Source: Ceratodon purpureus (lineage: Eukaryota > Streptophyta > Bryopsida > Pseudoditrichales > Ditrichaceae). Taken from it: a DNA stretch of 64,000 bases. Below the pieces are notes generated by a model. It did not search any database. It had not been told where the DNA came from and saw nothing but the letters and a program-made list of their open reading frames with translations. Made by a program: the position numbers and the translations under genes. Positions 22,910 through 34,700 of this stretch are shown piece by piece. The stretch covers positions 76,869,524 to 76,933,523 of the forward strand of contig CM026426.1 in NCBI GenBank assembly GCA_014871385.1. The letters are read 5' to 3'. How positions within the stretch are numbered: the stretch's first letter is position 1; the number at the start of each line of letters is the position of its first letter.

Positions 22910-23012
22910 GAACCTGCTCGCGCCCCCTCACACGCTCGCGCCCCCCTAAACCCGCTCGCGCCCCCCTTTGAACTTGCTCGCGCCCCCTCCTAAACACGCT
23001 GGCGCCCCTTTT
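22910..23012. repeat. Right subterminal GC-rich tandem array of the hAT element
   Basis: Six units of 17-21 bp with the core GCTCGCGCCCCC separated by AAACC- or CACA-type spacers. It lies 200 bp inside the right terminus, mirroring the left subterminal array. Confidence 0.88.
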
Positions 23013-23211
23013 GCATATGTAGAATTCCCCGTCAGCGTTGGTTGTCCATGTCATCAATATGTTTCCTCTATATGTAAGTTGTAAAAAAAAAAAAAAAACT
23101 AACCTAGTAATTTTTCTTCTCCCCTCAATGTCTGATTTTCACCCCGGACCAACCGGTCCGTCCGTCCAAGTCCGGAAATTTAGCCCATATTCGTCCGTTA
23201 TGACAACCTTG

Positions 23212-23219
23212 CCAATGAA
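23212..23219. repeat. Right target-site duplication CCAATGAA of the hAT element
   Basis: Perfect direct copy of 14753-14760. Confidence 0.93.
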
Positions 23220-23263
23220 GTCAAATCAAATGAGATGAAAACAATGATAGACCAAAGCCTTCT

Positions 23264-26200
23264 TCAAACTGACGACATGCTACAATTGCTACTTCCACTC
23301 TCAGAGTTCGATGACTCTAAATCTCCTTCTACAGCCTCAACATCGACATTTACAAGAGCCCTGGGATCAAAACTAGTTGGCCGACTAGGAACATATCTAA
23401 GGGCACCTGATTGAAGCGCTTGTGCTAAGTCCTCTGCATAGTCCGGAAGTATTTAAGGCTGAATCGGGCTGGAATTCATACGCCACGATGGAGTGGACAC
23501 GGCTCTTGGCCCAGGTGGCGGTGTTGCCGCAACTACTCTGCAATAGAAAACCGATAGTGGTTAGATCAAGTAGGTAGAGTTGCAAACAGAAGCAATGCTA
23601 AGATAAATTGCACAAAAGATAGATAATCTAGAGTAAGACTTACACCACTTAGAGGGTCTTGATTTCTTTGCTGGTGCTTCCTCAGCTGCTGTCGGTCTAG
23701 GATGTTTAGGAGGGCCCATGGCGGATGCTGTAGCCATATACGGTTTGAGAATGGCGTTGAATATGGCTTTGTCATCCTCAAAAGCTAGAATATGATGACT
23801 AATAACCTGGCAAGCCTTGATAGAGGCCCCTGAAACTCAAAGCGTAGCAAAGAAGTGAGACTCTGTGGAAAAAATGAGAGGAATAATTATGCAGACACAT
23901 GTAATGAATGATTACCAGTTCCGGCATTCCAGTAAAGGACTATGTTGCCGGGCATTGAAAGCTCTCCAATTATGCTCTGCATCATCTCATGGGCTTTCTC
24001 CCTTGGCCATCTCCACGGAACGTCCCTGTTCATTTGTTGCGACTCCACATCGGTCCAGTTGAAAATGGCATCACTCTCAATAATGTTGAGGACCCCATGT
24101 ATCATCTGGGATTTCTTTGTTTGAAAGGAGAAATTAGATGGCGCGTGGCCACCACAAACGAAGACTTCCACTTGATGACAAGGTTCTCGGTCTTACAGTT
24201 GTCATCAAACTTCCGGGTAACAGCTTCCTCCAGCTGCAACACAAAGATAATGTCGTTAAGGTCAAGAAAGATATGCGACAAAGAAAGAGTACATATAGTG
24301 TTCACTAGAAAGTTTAAACGTAATATATCCTAGCCCAAAATGCTGCCTTGTTCAACCAATGGTCGAGGTCGGCCTCCTTAAATTCTGGGGGCAGAAATCT
24401 GTAAGAAAGTCGTGAACTAGGTGAAGAGTTCCACCACCTCACCCAGCGCACTTTGAATTTGACATCCACAGCTGCAGGAACAATCTTTTGAAGCTTGTCC
24501 ACTATCATCTCCGGTTTGGCAAAATCACTATAGTGCCGATTGATCTGGAAATGAAACATCACATATAAAATTGGATGAATTTTTTGGAATTGCAATACTT
24601 GTGGATCAACTAAAGTAGGAATGTCAACCAACTCACCTCCGCGAGGAAGTCATCACCGTTTTTGGGATTGGCAATGGCCAAGTACTTCGTAAAGTCCTTC
24701 TTCTTAATGGTGTCGACCATGTTGTTTGATGCCGTAGTCATGGCATCCCAAACACCTGCCGCAATATGCTCTAGAATGGGTGTTTTCTCCTTGAAGATCC
24801 TGGCAGCTTCGTCAGAAGCAGTCACAATTTCTTGTTGTGAAACAAAGTTATTATTTTGTGAGTTTACAAAATAGCGCAAATCAATTTTTGAATGGAAGCG
24901 TGAGAGAGGGAGGGAAAAGTGCTTACACGATAAAGAAACGCGATGAAGACTTTGGTTGGCAAGGTAAACCACGATGGAGTAGCTGGTTTGTAATTTGAAG
25001 ATATTTGGTACTCCTCTAGTGTGAGTAGATCCTTGAATTCCTCCAATTTCATCACATCAAAGGAGCGAATACAAAAAAGTTTTGCTGGAAGATTACTCAT
25101 TTCCTATAGACCTGTACGAATAGACGTCAGTCAATAAAATGCATAAAAAACAAGTTTAAGCAGCTGTGGACAAAATAGAGGGAGTAAATTATTACCAGCT
25201 GATGTTGTGCATGGCATGAAGAAGGTTTCCCACTTGACCGCGTGGGTCAAGAACAATGCAATGCACAGAGATGTGCCACACTGGATCTTTGCTGTGATGG
25301 TTGTTGATATGTCTGAACCATGCGGCGAGGCGATGGTTACCTTCTCAGACATAGAACATCTTCCCAGAGAACTCCTTCCAATCTGAGTCGGACAATAGCT
25401 CATCTTCGAAAGCATCGTTTGCTTTAAGCCAACAAGGGCTCCATTCAACCTTGATCTCTTCAGTGACATCCAATGTCTTCTCTTCGTGGTTGTACATGGA
25501 AATGTACATGACCCAGTCTCCATCTCTATAGCCTTTGACAAACTCTCGCTCCAAATGTTGAACTCCCATTTCTCCAACAGATCTCACTTTTGCCATTGAG
25601 TGCATCCTACACAGGGGAACAAGGATATGGGACTTCCTCTTGGGGAGAATTTGGAGGCTATTGATGACGCCAATGGAGTCGACCTTGTGTTGTTTCCGAT
25701 GTACCAATTCACTCTCTACTGCATTCGTCAAATCAATAGGACAAGATGGCGCTTGCATCGGATCCTGCGTTTGAGTTACCTGTCAAAAGTCATACATTTT
25801 CATACTTGATTTCAAGAAAAGGATCGTAAGCAAATCAACAATTTTAAAGAAGAATAGAACAATTGCTTTCTGTACTGAAACTTTTTTTTTAAAACCCAAT
25901 CATCAGCAGCAGTAATAAGTAGTACAGCGGCCACTATGTACGTGGTGCACGACTATAATATTCCCTAGCCTGTCTACAATTCCAATTACGGCGCCTCCTC
26001 CAAAATTGCCTGGTCTGTTGGACAGGGCATGGTAGTATTGCCGGTAGGGCGAAGACAACATGGGCTCGCCTCCTCACTCTAATAGGCCAGGAAGGAGAAG
26101 GTGGAGACATCGGCGGGGTACCAAGTCGTGGAGAAGTAGGCATGTAGCCCGAGGATATAGGCTCGTAGACAGGAGCTGTAGGCATGTATTGAAGAGAGTG

Positions 26201-28125
26201 GACCTTGAGAAGTCCACTACCTAAACCTACAGGGTTTCCTAAATCACACCTACAATAGGGCTGATCAAATGAATCCAAGAGGTCGGAAACATTGATCACC
26301 GTGATCAGGGAACTGATGGACAAGGGTGCATCTGAGAATACCTAGAAACAAAGGAATAAAGACAATGTGAGTTTACCATAAAAGTTAATAAAACAACATT
26401 AAAAAGAAATAAGTTTGATGAACAATGTTATGCTCAATACAGAGAACAAATTAATGTGAAGTACCTCAGTTTCTGCCGTTGTTGGTCCATCAGCTTCATT
26501 TGCAGTGAGTTGCTCTGTAAACTCCTACAAGACAGACAATGAACATCTTGTGAGAGTTAAAGAGGAATCACTAAGCAACAAGTAGAAAGTAAGGATTGCA
26601 AAAATCACAAACAATGGGGGCCTCCTCGAATGGGGTTGCGGCCTCCACCAAAGTCTCCGTACGTGCTGCGCCCACAATGAAACCCACCACTAGAGTGGGT
26701 GTCAGATGCGAAAGCCTCTTGGCTGCCTCCTCTTCCCTCGGCGCCATGGCTTGTGCACCCTCCTCCATAGCTCGTACTGCGGCCACATGAGGAGCTTGTG
26801 CCTCCATGGGAGGTGCAGACAACTCCCTGTCTACAACAATGGGGGCCTCCTTGGATGGGGTTGCGGCCTCTTCCACAGCAGTCGTCGCGGCCTAAACCCA
26901 CTTCTCCAATTGAACCACACCCATAATCGCAACAAATTTCAACACCCAAAACCCAAACACCCAAATCCCCCCAACACAAATCCTCACCTCCCCTTTAGCA
27001 GGGCCGCGGTCTGATCCGCCTCCGTCGCTCTCCATCTCGCGGTCTTTACGACCCTCTCCACGCCCCTCCATCCTCTCTACAGTCGGCTCCTCCTCCGTAG
27101 CCGCGGCTACAAGTTTGAAACCAGTTTCAGTTGAAGCCCTCCCTCTCCCACCTATTCCTTTACCTCTCCCTCGACCATCCACTTCTCTTCCTTTACCTCG
27201 CCCTCGGTGCGATACCTCAACCACCTCATAAAAGTGGTCGTCTCCGGGGCCTACCGTGGTAGCCAGCGAATCGATGTTCTCCGCACTCGTCTTAGTGGGA
27301 CTTCCGAGGTCCCCTCTCCCCGCCCGCCTTTCATCGCGCTTCAAAGCCATCGCCTCCCCACCTTCGCCCGCCCCCATAATTTCTCGCCTTGCTCTGCGAG
27401 CGACGGCTCTCAAAGTCTCAGTTTTGGAATCCTCGCCAGTAGCCACTATTGCTGTCCTTGCACCTTCAACCTCTTGTTCAACCCTTAACCAGTCAGTTCT
27501 CTCCACAAAGAATGCAGAATACCTTTAGACTAAATTAGCAGAATGGCTTATGCGGCATTACTGTCTTCAGTAGTAAAAACTTATTCACGCAACGAAGACA
27601 GTGAATTAAATTTATAATGTTCTACCACGCAAGAAAACATGATTCATATCAACTATACATGGAACAGCTATGCAGGAAACTTACTATATCCGAGTTAGAA
27701 TGGCCACCTGATTGTGAATCAGTCTCCCTTGTCGAAGAATCCTTAAAACTGAAAGAAGGTTGCGGTGTCTCTAGAGTCCGACTTGAATTGAACCCTAGTT
27801 CCTCTGTCATCTCGTTATTTTTTTCGCCGCTATTTAATTCCTCATGCTCTTGAGGCTCTACTACAGTGTCTTCTAAAACCTCATCTTTTATCTCCACTAT
27901 AGTCTCTAGAATGAGTTTACGAATGCTACAAAATTTCAGAGCCAAAGGCAGCCCAGCTCCCCGGGCCTTTAGTGGTGCACTCAGAAGGTTACGTTTTGTA
28001 TCTACCTTCCTATGAGATGCTCTCCTCTTTCTCGCTCTCCTATTCGTAAAATCTGTGGAGTATGATTTCCTTCCCCGTTTCGGAGTGACATAAGTGGAGG
28101 GAGTAGACCCTCCACTATCCTTCAT
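23264..28125 (-). pseudogene. Multi-exon ParB-like / N6-N4 DNA-methyltransferase-like gene, decayed
   Basis: Twelve exons can be placed with GT-AG introns at about 27685-28125 (first Met 28125), 26988-27522, 26613-26891, 26465-26524, 25942-26341, 25196-25779, 24927-25111, 24637-24830, 24331-24544, 23916-24233, 23644-23829 and 23264-23537. The N-terminal exons are Arg-, Pro- and Ala-rich. Exon 6 reads FVKGYRDGDWVMYISMYN and then EGNHRLAAW, a ParB-type nucleotide-binding motif. Exons 10-11 read PREKAHEMMQSII, GELSMPGNIVLYWNAGTG and ASIKACQ..ILAFEDD. This has the order of the C-terminus of beta-class methyltransferases (QKP region, S-PGD-VLDPF-GSGT, then GIE-D). DPF is replaced by YWN, so SAM binding is doubtful. 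Damage: TGA at 25345-25347 (TGG to TGA fits), a stop in the last exon, a frameshift in exon 10, a junction frame problem at exon 7 and a lost donor at 24331. Confidence 0.72.
26614..26871. repeat. Internal direct duplication in the ParB/methyltransferase-like gene
   Basis: AATGGGGGCCTCCTCGAATG at about 26613 and AATGGGGGCCTCCTTGGATG at about 26839 each continue into GGGTTGCGGCCTC. The encoded peptides are EAATPFEEAPIV and EAATPSKEAPIV, so exon 3 carries an internal duplication. Confidence 0.75.
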
Positions 28126-28215
28126 GTGTCTAAGTAACCTAATGACCCTCCTCACAATAAAAGACTCTATAGAACTGCATCTCTGCTTATATACTCCAAA
28201 ATCAGTCCATTTCAC

Positions 28216-28954
28216 AAAAACTCCTCATGAAAAGATAATAGTACAAAGTGACAAGAATCTTCCACTTGCTACACTCTGAGGAACTAAAAATAATTTCATT
28301 TTGAACTAAAGTTGATGTACAAATAAATAAAATTAAAATTTATTTAAACATCAATAAAAACAAGACTATAATGGAAATGAAGACAAATGTAACCCATCAC
28401 AGATGGTCTGGCCAAAATTCCGTAACGAAAGGCGGCTAAACTAATATTGGAGATGCTCTTTTAAGAATCGAATCAAACCATGATCTAAACTACTACTGAC
28501 ATGAGTTAATATAACAAGCCTTAAAATCTCATTACGGCGGTAGGAATACCTAACTCTGTTGCTTACGGTCTAACTAACTTCCCTTACTCCTAAATCTCAT
28601 TCACTTTCTATAATGCATCCAGAAGCAGCATTTGAAAAGATGAAGCATATGACGGCTCATTCTAATCTTATAATACTTCATAACAAATAGAATCGTCTAC
28701 ACGATTCGAATACTGAAAGTAGAGTTATAATTATCTTCCCTGATATACTTAGGCCTGCAAAAAGCAACATTATAATTAGTTAGAGCCGTCTCTTTTTAAT
28801 CATGCATCCATTATCTAACAGAATGAAATATTATCTAGACGTCTACATGGACATTCCAACCTGAATAAAATAATCAACATCTATGCATCATTCCTCTCAC
28901 TTTGCTCTCGCAATACACCTTCGCTAATACACTCCTTCCTATCGTCTTTCCACT
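28216..28954. other. Divergent intergenic region between ParB/MTase-like and DDE transposase genes
   Basis: About 740 bp separate two genes transcribed away from each other. At about 28450-28461 the sequence GGAGATGCTC reads on the minus strand as GAGCATCTCCAATATTAG, resembling a PIF/Harbinger-type MITE terminus; its partner was not found. No other feature was seen. Confidence 0.4.
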
Positions 28955-29587
28955 ATGGTTGACTTTCCTGCGAACATGGGGATGGTCTGTCTGTATGCCC
29001 AAGGCATGTGAAACCCTCTACGATTTCGCGTAGATGACGATGGTCTAGCTACAGTGTTCTCTCTTTGCTTGAGTCTCAGATTTCATTTCCGTGAGAATAC
29101 CATCAGTATAGAGGAGGAGATCTTTGATGACATTACTGCCAAGGTTATCCACACCCTTGGGCAACCTTCACTGAGAGATGAGAACAATATGTTGCAGTGG
29201 AGACTTTTCCCTGGATCCTATTAAGTCTTTGGTCTCACTAATTCTCTCATGGCTGCATCCACTAAGATCCTCACCCCATGTCGCTCTTCTACTTGCACAA
29301 TTCAGACTCCCTTATCTCGTGATGTCAAGGTCAAAGTTGAGCCTGGCATCGAGACCTTAGATGTAGAGAAACCTCCTCCACCTTCTGTCATATCACTCTC
29401 TTCTAATGACAAAGTCAGTCCCCTGAGGTCGGTGCCTAAGGTCCAGGCTGATGCTCCTCTTTCCAATGTGTCTCCTCCATTGTCCGAGGTTAACTTTAGC
29501 ATAGTTCTGCTCCTTAAACAGCTTGCAATGAGGCATGGGTCAAAAAACATTTTGAAGAAGATAGACTACTCAAGTATTAGACACGAA

Positions 29588-29840
29588 TGACCATATTTGT
29601 TATTTTGAGACAATTTCAGAATTTTGAGACTTTTTGAAGAAAATTTCACCAATAGTTTTTAGGCAATTTGAACCCTTTTGACTTTCTGATTATAGATTAT
29701 ACTTGACTCAAGGATAATCTTCCCATATATAGTCAAAAAATTTGTGACAAATATAGAATTAATCAAGAAGTCATTGAAAAAGCTATAGTTAAGCATTAAA
29801 TTGAGACTATGAGAAGTCTCAATATAACGAATATGGTGTT
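29588..29840. mobile_element. MITE copy A (about 253 bp, TGACCATATT termini)
   Basis: The left end is TGACCATATTTGTTATTTTG and the right end closes with the near-inverse AACGAATATGGTGTT. The flanks ACGAA (29583-29587) and ACGAG (29841-29845) fit a 5-bp target duplication with one change. It interrupts the DDE transposase reading frame, which continues across the insertion. Copy B is at 41040-41294. Confidence 0.85.
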
Positions 29841-31698
29841 ACGAGATGATAGAGTATTTGCCTGCAAAGTTTGATGGTCCGGTCCTCTTTGAGTTGCCCC
29901 CAGCTGCTGCAGGATCCTCTAAGCTTGCCGCAAAGCCAATGCAGGGAATGGACAAACGATACGACGGACACTTGTGGACCAAGACCATCACAACAAACAT
30001 CACAAACGACCTCGGACTGTCTTTTCGAAGTTCGAGATGCGTCGGATGGCTGCGCTCCAGCAACAAGGAGTGCGGCTTCCTCGAGCGCGTACCCAAGATC
30101 TTTTAGGTTAACGAGACCAAGTTTGAAGGATGTACTCTCCAAGCTTTTCCCTTTATCCAGCCTCCTCCATCCGACTTTGCGCTAGTTTGCAAGGTTTGTA
30201 AAGAACCTCCATCATGTGTTGCTACATGCGAGGCTAAGATTTTTAACGTAGTGGGCAAACCAAATCAGACTAGAGTATGTATTCACATACGAACACATGA
30301 TCACTCAGTGAAAGTTGGGGACTATAGAGACTCCAAGGCGGAGATTAGTAACTTAATACAAGAGTAGATTGCGATGAATAATAAAGCAACGAAGAGCGCC
30401 ATCGTCTTGGAGGCAAGCAAACACCTCATCGGGAGCTATCTGCTACAACTTGAGGACGCACCACCAAGGAAGCTAATGATGGAGGAGCTGGTTCCTGTTC
30501 TAGATCGATGCAAAGATATGGAGTCATCAAACATTCGCAATAAAGTCGCGACATTCAAAATCATTAGAAGGTACGGAATCATGGAAGGTATCACCAAGCT
30601 CCGTGGAAAGAGTCTGTGGGCTTCTGTCCAAGAAAATAAGTTTCCTGGTAAGGGAGCGTTGCGTGACAAAGTCTTCGTCTGCAAGATGTCGGAGGTCGGG
30701 CCGGATAGTGGAGTCGACTTGGTCAGTCGAATGCAACCTGGCAGAGATCTGGAGAATGCCTGGATCATGTTCGATCATGTGCGACGGGTGATAGAGTGGT
30801 CAACGATGGCGTGCCATGTGTACGACGCCACCTACTGCCGCGTGATGACAATCGCGACTTGCGACATGCAGTCCGAGGACACGGAGGTCCAGCTCGTCTT
30901 CTGGAAAAACCTCAACCTCATCATGGAGAACAATGGCGTTGCAACGCCAAACTTCAAGGAGTTCATGGCGGATAACGCACACGGTAATTAGAATGCAGTG
31001 CAAATCCTATACGGCAATGGCAACAAAGAGGACCGAATGGAGGACCGCGAGGGGTTGTGCTTGTTCCACTGGACACAGAAGATGGTCCAGTATACGGAGA
31101 AGAACTTCCCCGAAGAACTTTGGGAATAGCACAAGAAAATGTGTACTCAGTACAGGATGGCGACCAGCATGGCAGAGGCGGACAATTTGTACCACGCGTT
31201 GCGAGCATGGTGGGCATCCATCGAGGTCGTTGGCGAGAGCGGACTTATCAAACTCGATCAGTGGCTGCCATTCTGGCACTACTGCTTTCGCTAGTGAGGG
31301 AAATTCAAATCCACTGTATGATTTCTTTATTATGTTTTGCTTTTTTTAATACATATCTCATATTCCTAACCTACACAACTTCAATTGTTGAATCTAACAG
31401 CTTCTATTGTCTATACTACAAAAATTCACGGAAGAAGAACTTAGAGAGATGTCGATCTGCAACCTCGCCGAAAGAATTTATAACAAGTGGCTCCAAGATT
31501 CAGGAAACAACGGTAACGACCTCTACGTTGCCACAGTGGACGATTTCGTTTGAGCATTTTTACAGGTTGTTAACTACTACCAGTTGCTCAAAGGAGACGT
31601 CGGCGGAACAGGACCATCTAAGAAGGAACTAAAGCTGAGGATGGCGGAACGCAGGGCGAAAATCCCAGGAAATCCTACACTGCTCAAAGATCCCATGA

Positions 31699-31706
31699 TC
31701 GATATG
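31699..31706. repeat. Left target-site copy TCGATATG of the second hAT element
   Basis: Pairs with TCGATTTG at 35220-35227 with one mismatch. Both lie in the coding frame of the interrupted DDE transposase. Confidence 0.85.
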
Positions 31707-34700
31707 CAAGGTAGTCACGAACGTCCGGGACGCTCGAGACGTCAAGACGTCCGCGGACGTTCGCCAGCGATCCAGGACGTCCTGTGACTTAGAAAAAGAA
31801 TTCACTCTCACAGGTTTCACCCCGGGGTCAAACCAGATTCCCGGAGGCGGAAACATATTTCGCTCGTCCGATCCGCCACTCTCGCCACGCGACTCCATCT
31901 CGACCGACAGATCGCAACGACGGCCGCAGAGACCGCCCCGAGGTCGCCGGCAACAGCCGCCCTTCGATTCGGTGGCCACGATGCGGCCGTTTTGGGCCAT
32001 TGCAGGCCGTCGAATGTGGGCGGCCGTCGTCGGCCGTCCGATCCCGCGGCCGTCCCTGCGGCCGACCGCGGGGACGGCCACGGGGTCGGCCTGTCCGCGG
32101 CCGCTCCGATCCGACGGCCACGATCAGGCCGCGACGACCGCATCATGGCCGCCCGATGCAGGCGCCGACGGCCGTTGGATTGGGCGGCCGTCAGCGCGGA
32201 CGGCCACGGTGACGGCCAAGGAGTGCCGTCCGCGGAGATGGCCGCGAAATTAAAAAAAATAACCCCGAATTTTAAAATGTTCATAACTTCTTCAATATTT
32301 ATCCAAATCCGGCTTATGAGGTGTTTTTTCGCAATACGTTTCCTGTAGATGCCAAAAAACATCTCATAAGTCTAATTTGGACAAGTTTTGAAGAAGTTAC
32401 CGAAATTTGAAGATTCCGGGGAGTTGAGGGGTCGGCCGTTGGCGGAGACGGGGGGCCGACCCTGATATCGGCCGCGGAGACGGGGGCCGTCCGCTGGGAC
32501 GGCCTCGGAGACCGCCCCTCGTCCGCATGGAGGCGGGGTCTCGCAAGGCCTTTCCTTTTCTCTTGGTTTTTCTCTAGAGACAGCCTCCCCTCCTCTCCTC
32601 CCCTAGTCCAACCTTGAGAAAAATAAATCTATTTATAGATTCTCTAAAAACAAAATCATTACCGAATTAGAAATGTCAGACATATCCTTGAAATCATGGA
32701 AAATGTCCTTAAGATCTTGTAATCGGGATTGTGGAATTTGCCTTGATGTTGGGGTATACTTTAGAAGGAGATATTTATGTCGTTCAATTGTTGGTGCTCT
32801 ACTATGGTTTACAAACATAATCTTAATGTCTAGAAGGAAGAATACATTTGTTTTGGAAATGAAATTATGGCCCATGGACCTATAGAAGAGGGAGGTATAG
32901 ATTGGGGGGTACAACTTAAAAGGTAATTAGAAGCTAATAAAAAATAATATTCTTTTATTTGAAGACATTATTTTGTTAGGTAATAAAATTAAAGGAGAAC
33001 TCGACATGGATTTCTCTTACATTAATATGACAAGTTTGTATGTTTTTGGCTTAAATTTCATATGGTAAGACAAATCTTTTTTTTCATGAATATGGTCTTT
33101 TCCTAATTAATTGCTTTCTTGGGTATTCAAAATTATGTCCACTATAGTTTGAATATCTCAGGGTTATTTTTTGATGTTTTCAAATACCAATATATTCTAT
33201 ATAATTTCAATTAACTATTTTCCAATTATTGTCTTGTGCTCTATCTAATCCTCTAATCTTTAAAAAAAAAATCCTTTCTAAGATGGATATTTTTATTTAG
33301 TTACTTCTTTTGCCATAATGTTATTACCATGACATGGTTTTCTCTATTCACTTCATATTCCTTGTTTCTTCTTGTATCTCATTTCCACTCTTGCAATTAT
33401 TATTATTATTTTTTATTTGATCTTTTATTCTAATCATCTTCTTAATTTATTATTACCTCTAATGTACTTTTTTTATTTTTTATTTTTTCCCTTGATATCT
33501 ATCTTCTCTATACACATCTATTTCATTCAAACCTTTTTCCATTGTAGTTTGTCTATCTTGCGGTTATTTGTTATGTTTCATTTACCGTCATATTGTATTT
33601 TATTTCAATTGTCTGTTTTTATTATTGTCTTGTACATAACATAATCTCCTAATCTTTTATTTATTTTTCCTTTCTTCCGATAGTTAAAAATAAAAAGATA
33701 GAATGGAGGACAGATTAGAAGAATATTAAATAAGTAAATTAATGATGGAAGAGGAATGGAAGGATAGGAAAATGAGAAGATAAATTGGAAGAATAATGTT
33801 AAGATAAAAAACTAAAGAAACGATAGAATGGAAAAATAGTGTAATAATAAAAAATTAAGAGGATAGAATGGAAAAATAGTGTAATAATAATAAAATAAGA
33901 AGATAGAATGGAAGGCAAATGGAAAAAGTATAAAAATAAAAGATAGAATTGGAGCTTAATGGAAGAATACAAAATAATTAAATACTTAAATAAATAAATG
34001 AACAAATATAAATTATCCATTACTTCTTCGTATATTTTTTAGAAGCATTCTGTAGTAATATTCTATTCTTTACATAAGCTGGGATCCAGAACAATAGAAT
34101 ACTAAGAATGGAATATTAATATGAATGCCAATGATTTTAAAGAAATAAGTTGTTTAATCATAATAGATAATATTTTTGGCTATGAAGTATGTGTTTTTAT
34201 TTCCACATTTAGATGAATCCACATGTTCTGTCCTTCATTCATGAAAATAATAATTTTGAACCACCTTTAAGATGAAAAAAAATTCATAAATCTCAGAATA
34301 AAAAATTGTCAAGATTTGTTAAACTCTAAGCCAAAGAGACTCAATGTTTGTCTAAAAGGAATAGAAGGCAAACAATGTGGCATACACTAGCCCAAGTACT
34401 CAAATGTAATACTAGCATAACCTTCCATTCTATCTTCTTATTCTGTCTCCACAGCCGTCAACGGGGTCGGCCCCCTCGTCTCCGCCGACGGCCGACCCCT
34501 CAACTCCCCGGAATCTTCTAATTTCCGTAACTTCTTCAAAACTTGTCCAAATTGGACTTATGAGATGTTTTTTGGCATTTACAGAAAACGTAGATGCCAA
34601 AAAACACCTTGTAAGCCCAATTTGGATACATTTTGAAGAAGTTATGAACATTTTCAGATTTGGGGGTTTTCTTTTTAATTTGACGGCCGTCTCCGCGTAC

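Larger units (their letters stand above)
14761..23211. mobile_element. Complete 8.45-kb hAT element carrying kinase-like and RING-H2 genes
   Basis: The left end CAGGGTTGTTCATGGGAC and the inverted right end CAAGGTTGTCATAACGGAC are typical hAT termini (CARGG), with perfect 8-bp duplications CCAATGAA outside. The order inside is: transposase remnant (-), kinase-like gene (-), RING-H2 gene (+). GC-rich tandem arrays lie near both ends, between transposase and kinase, and between the divergent kinase and RING genes. Plain hAT elements are usually 2.5-5 kb and encode only a transposase, so the two extra genes look like cargo. All three genes are decayed. The fragment at 1-601 shows that the family has other copies. 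Confidence 0.9.

Noticed and set aside
31817-32362. Arg/Ala-rich ORFs on both strands, and similar ones at 34536-35239
   Set aside because: They come from CGG-rich inverted arms of the second hAT element. ORFs in all frames have similar composition and no motif.
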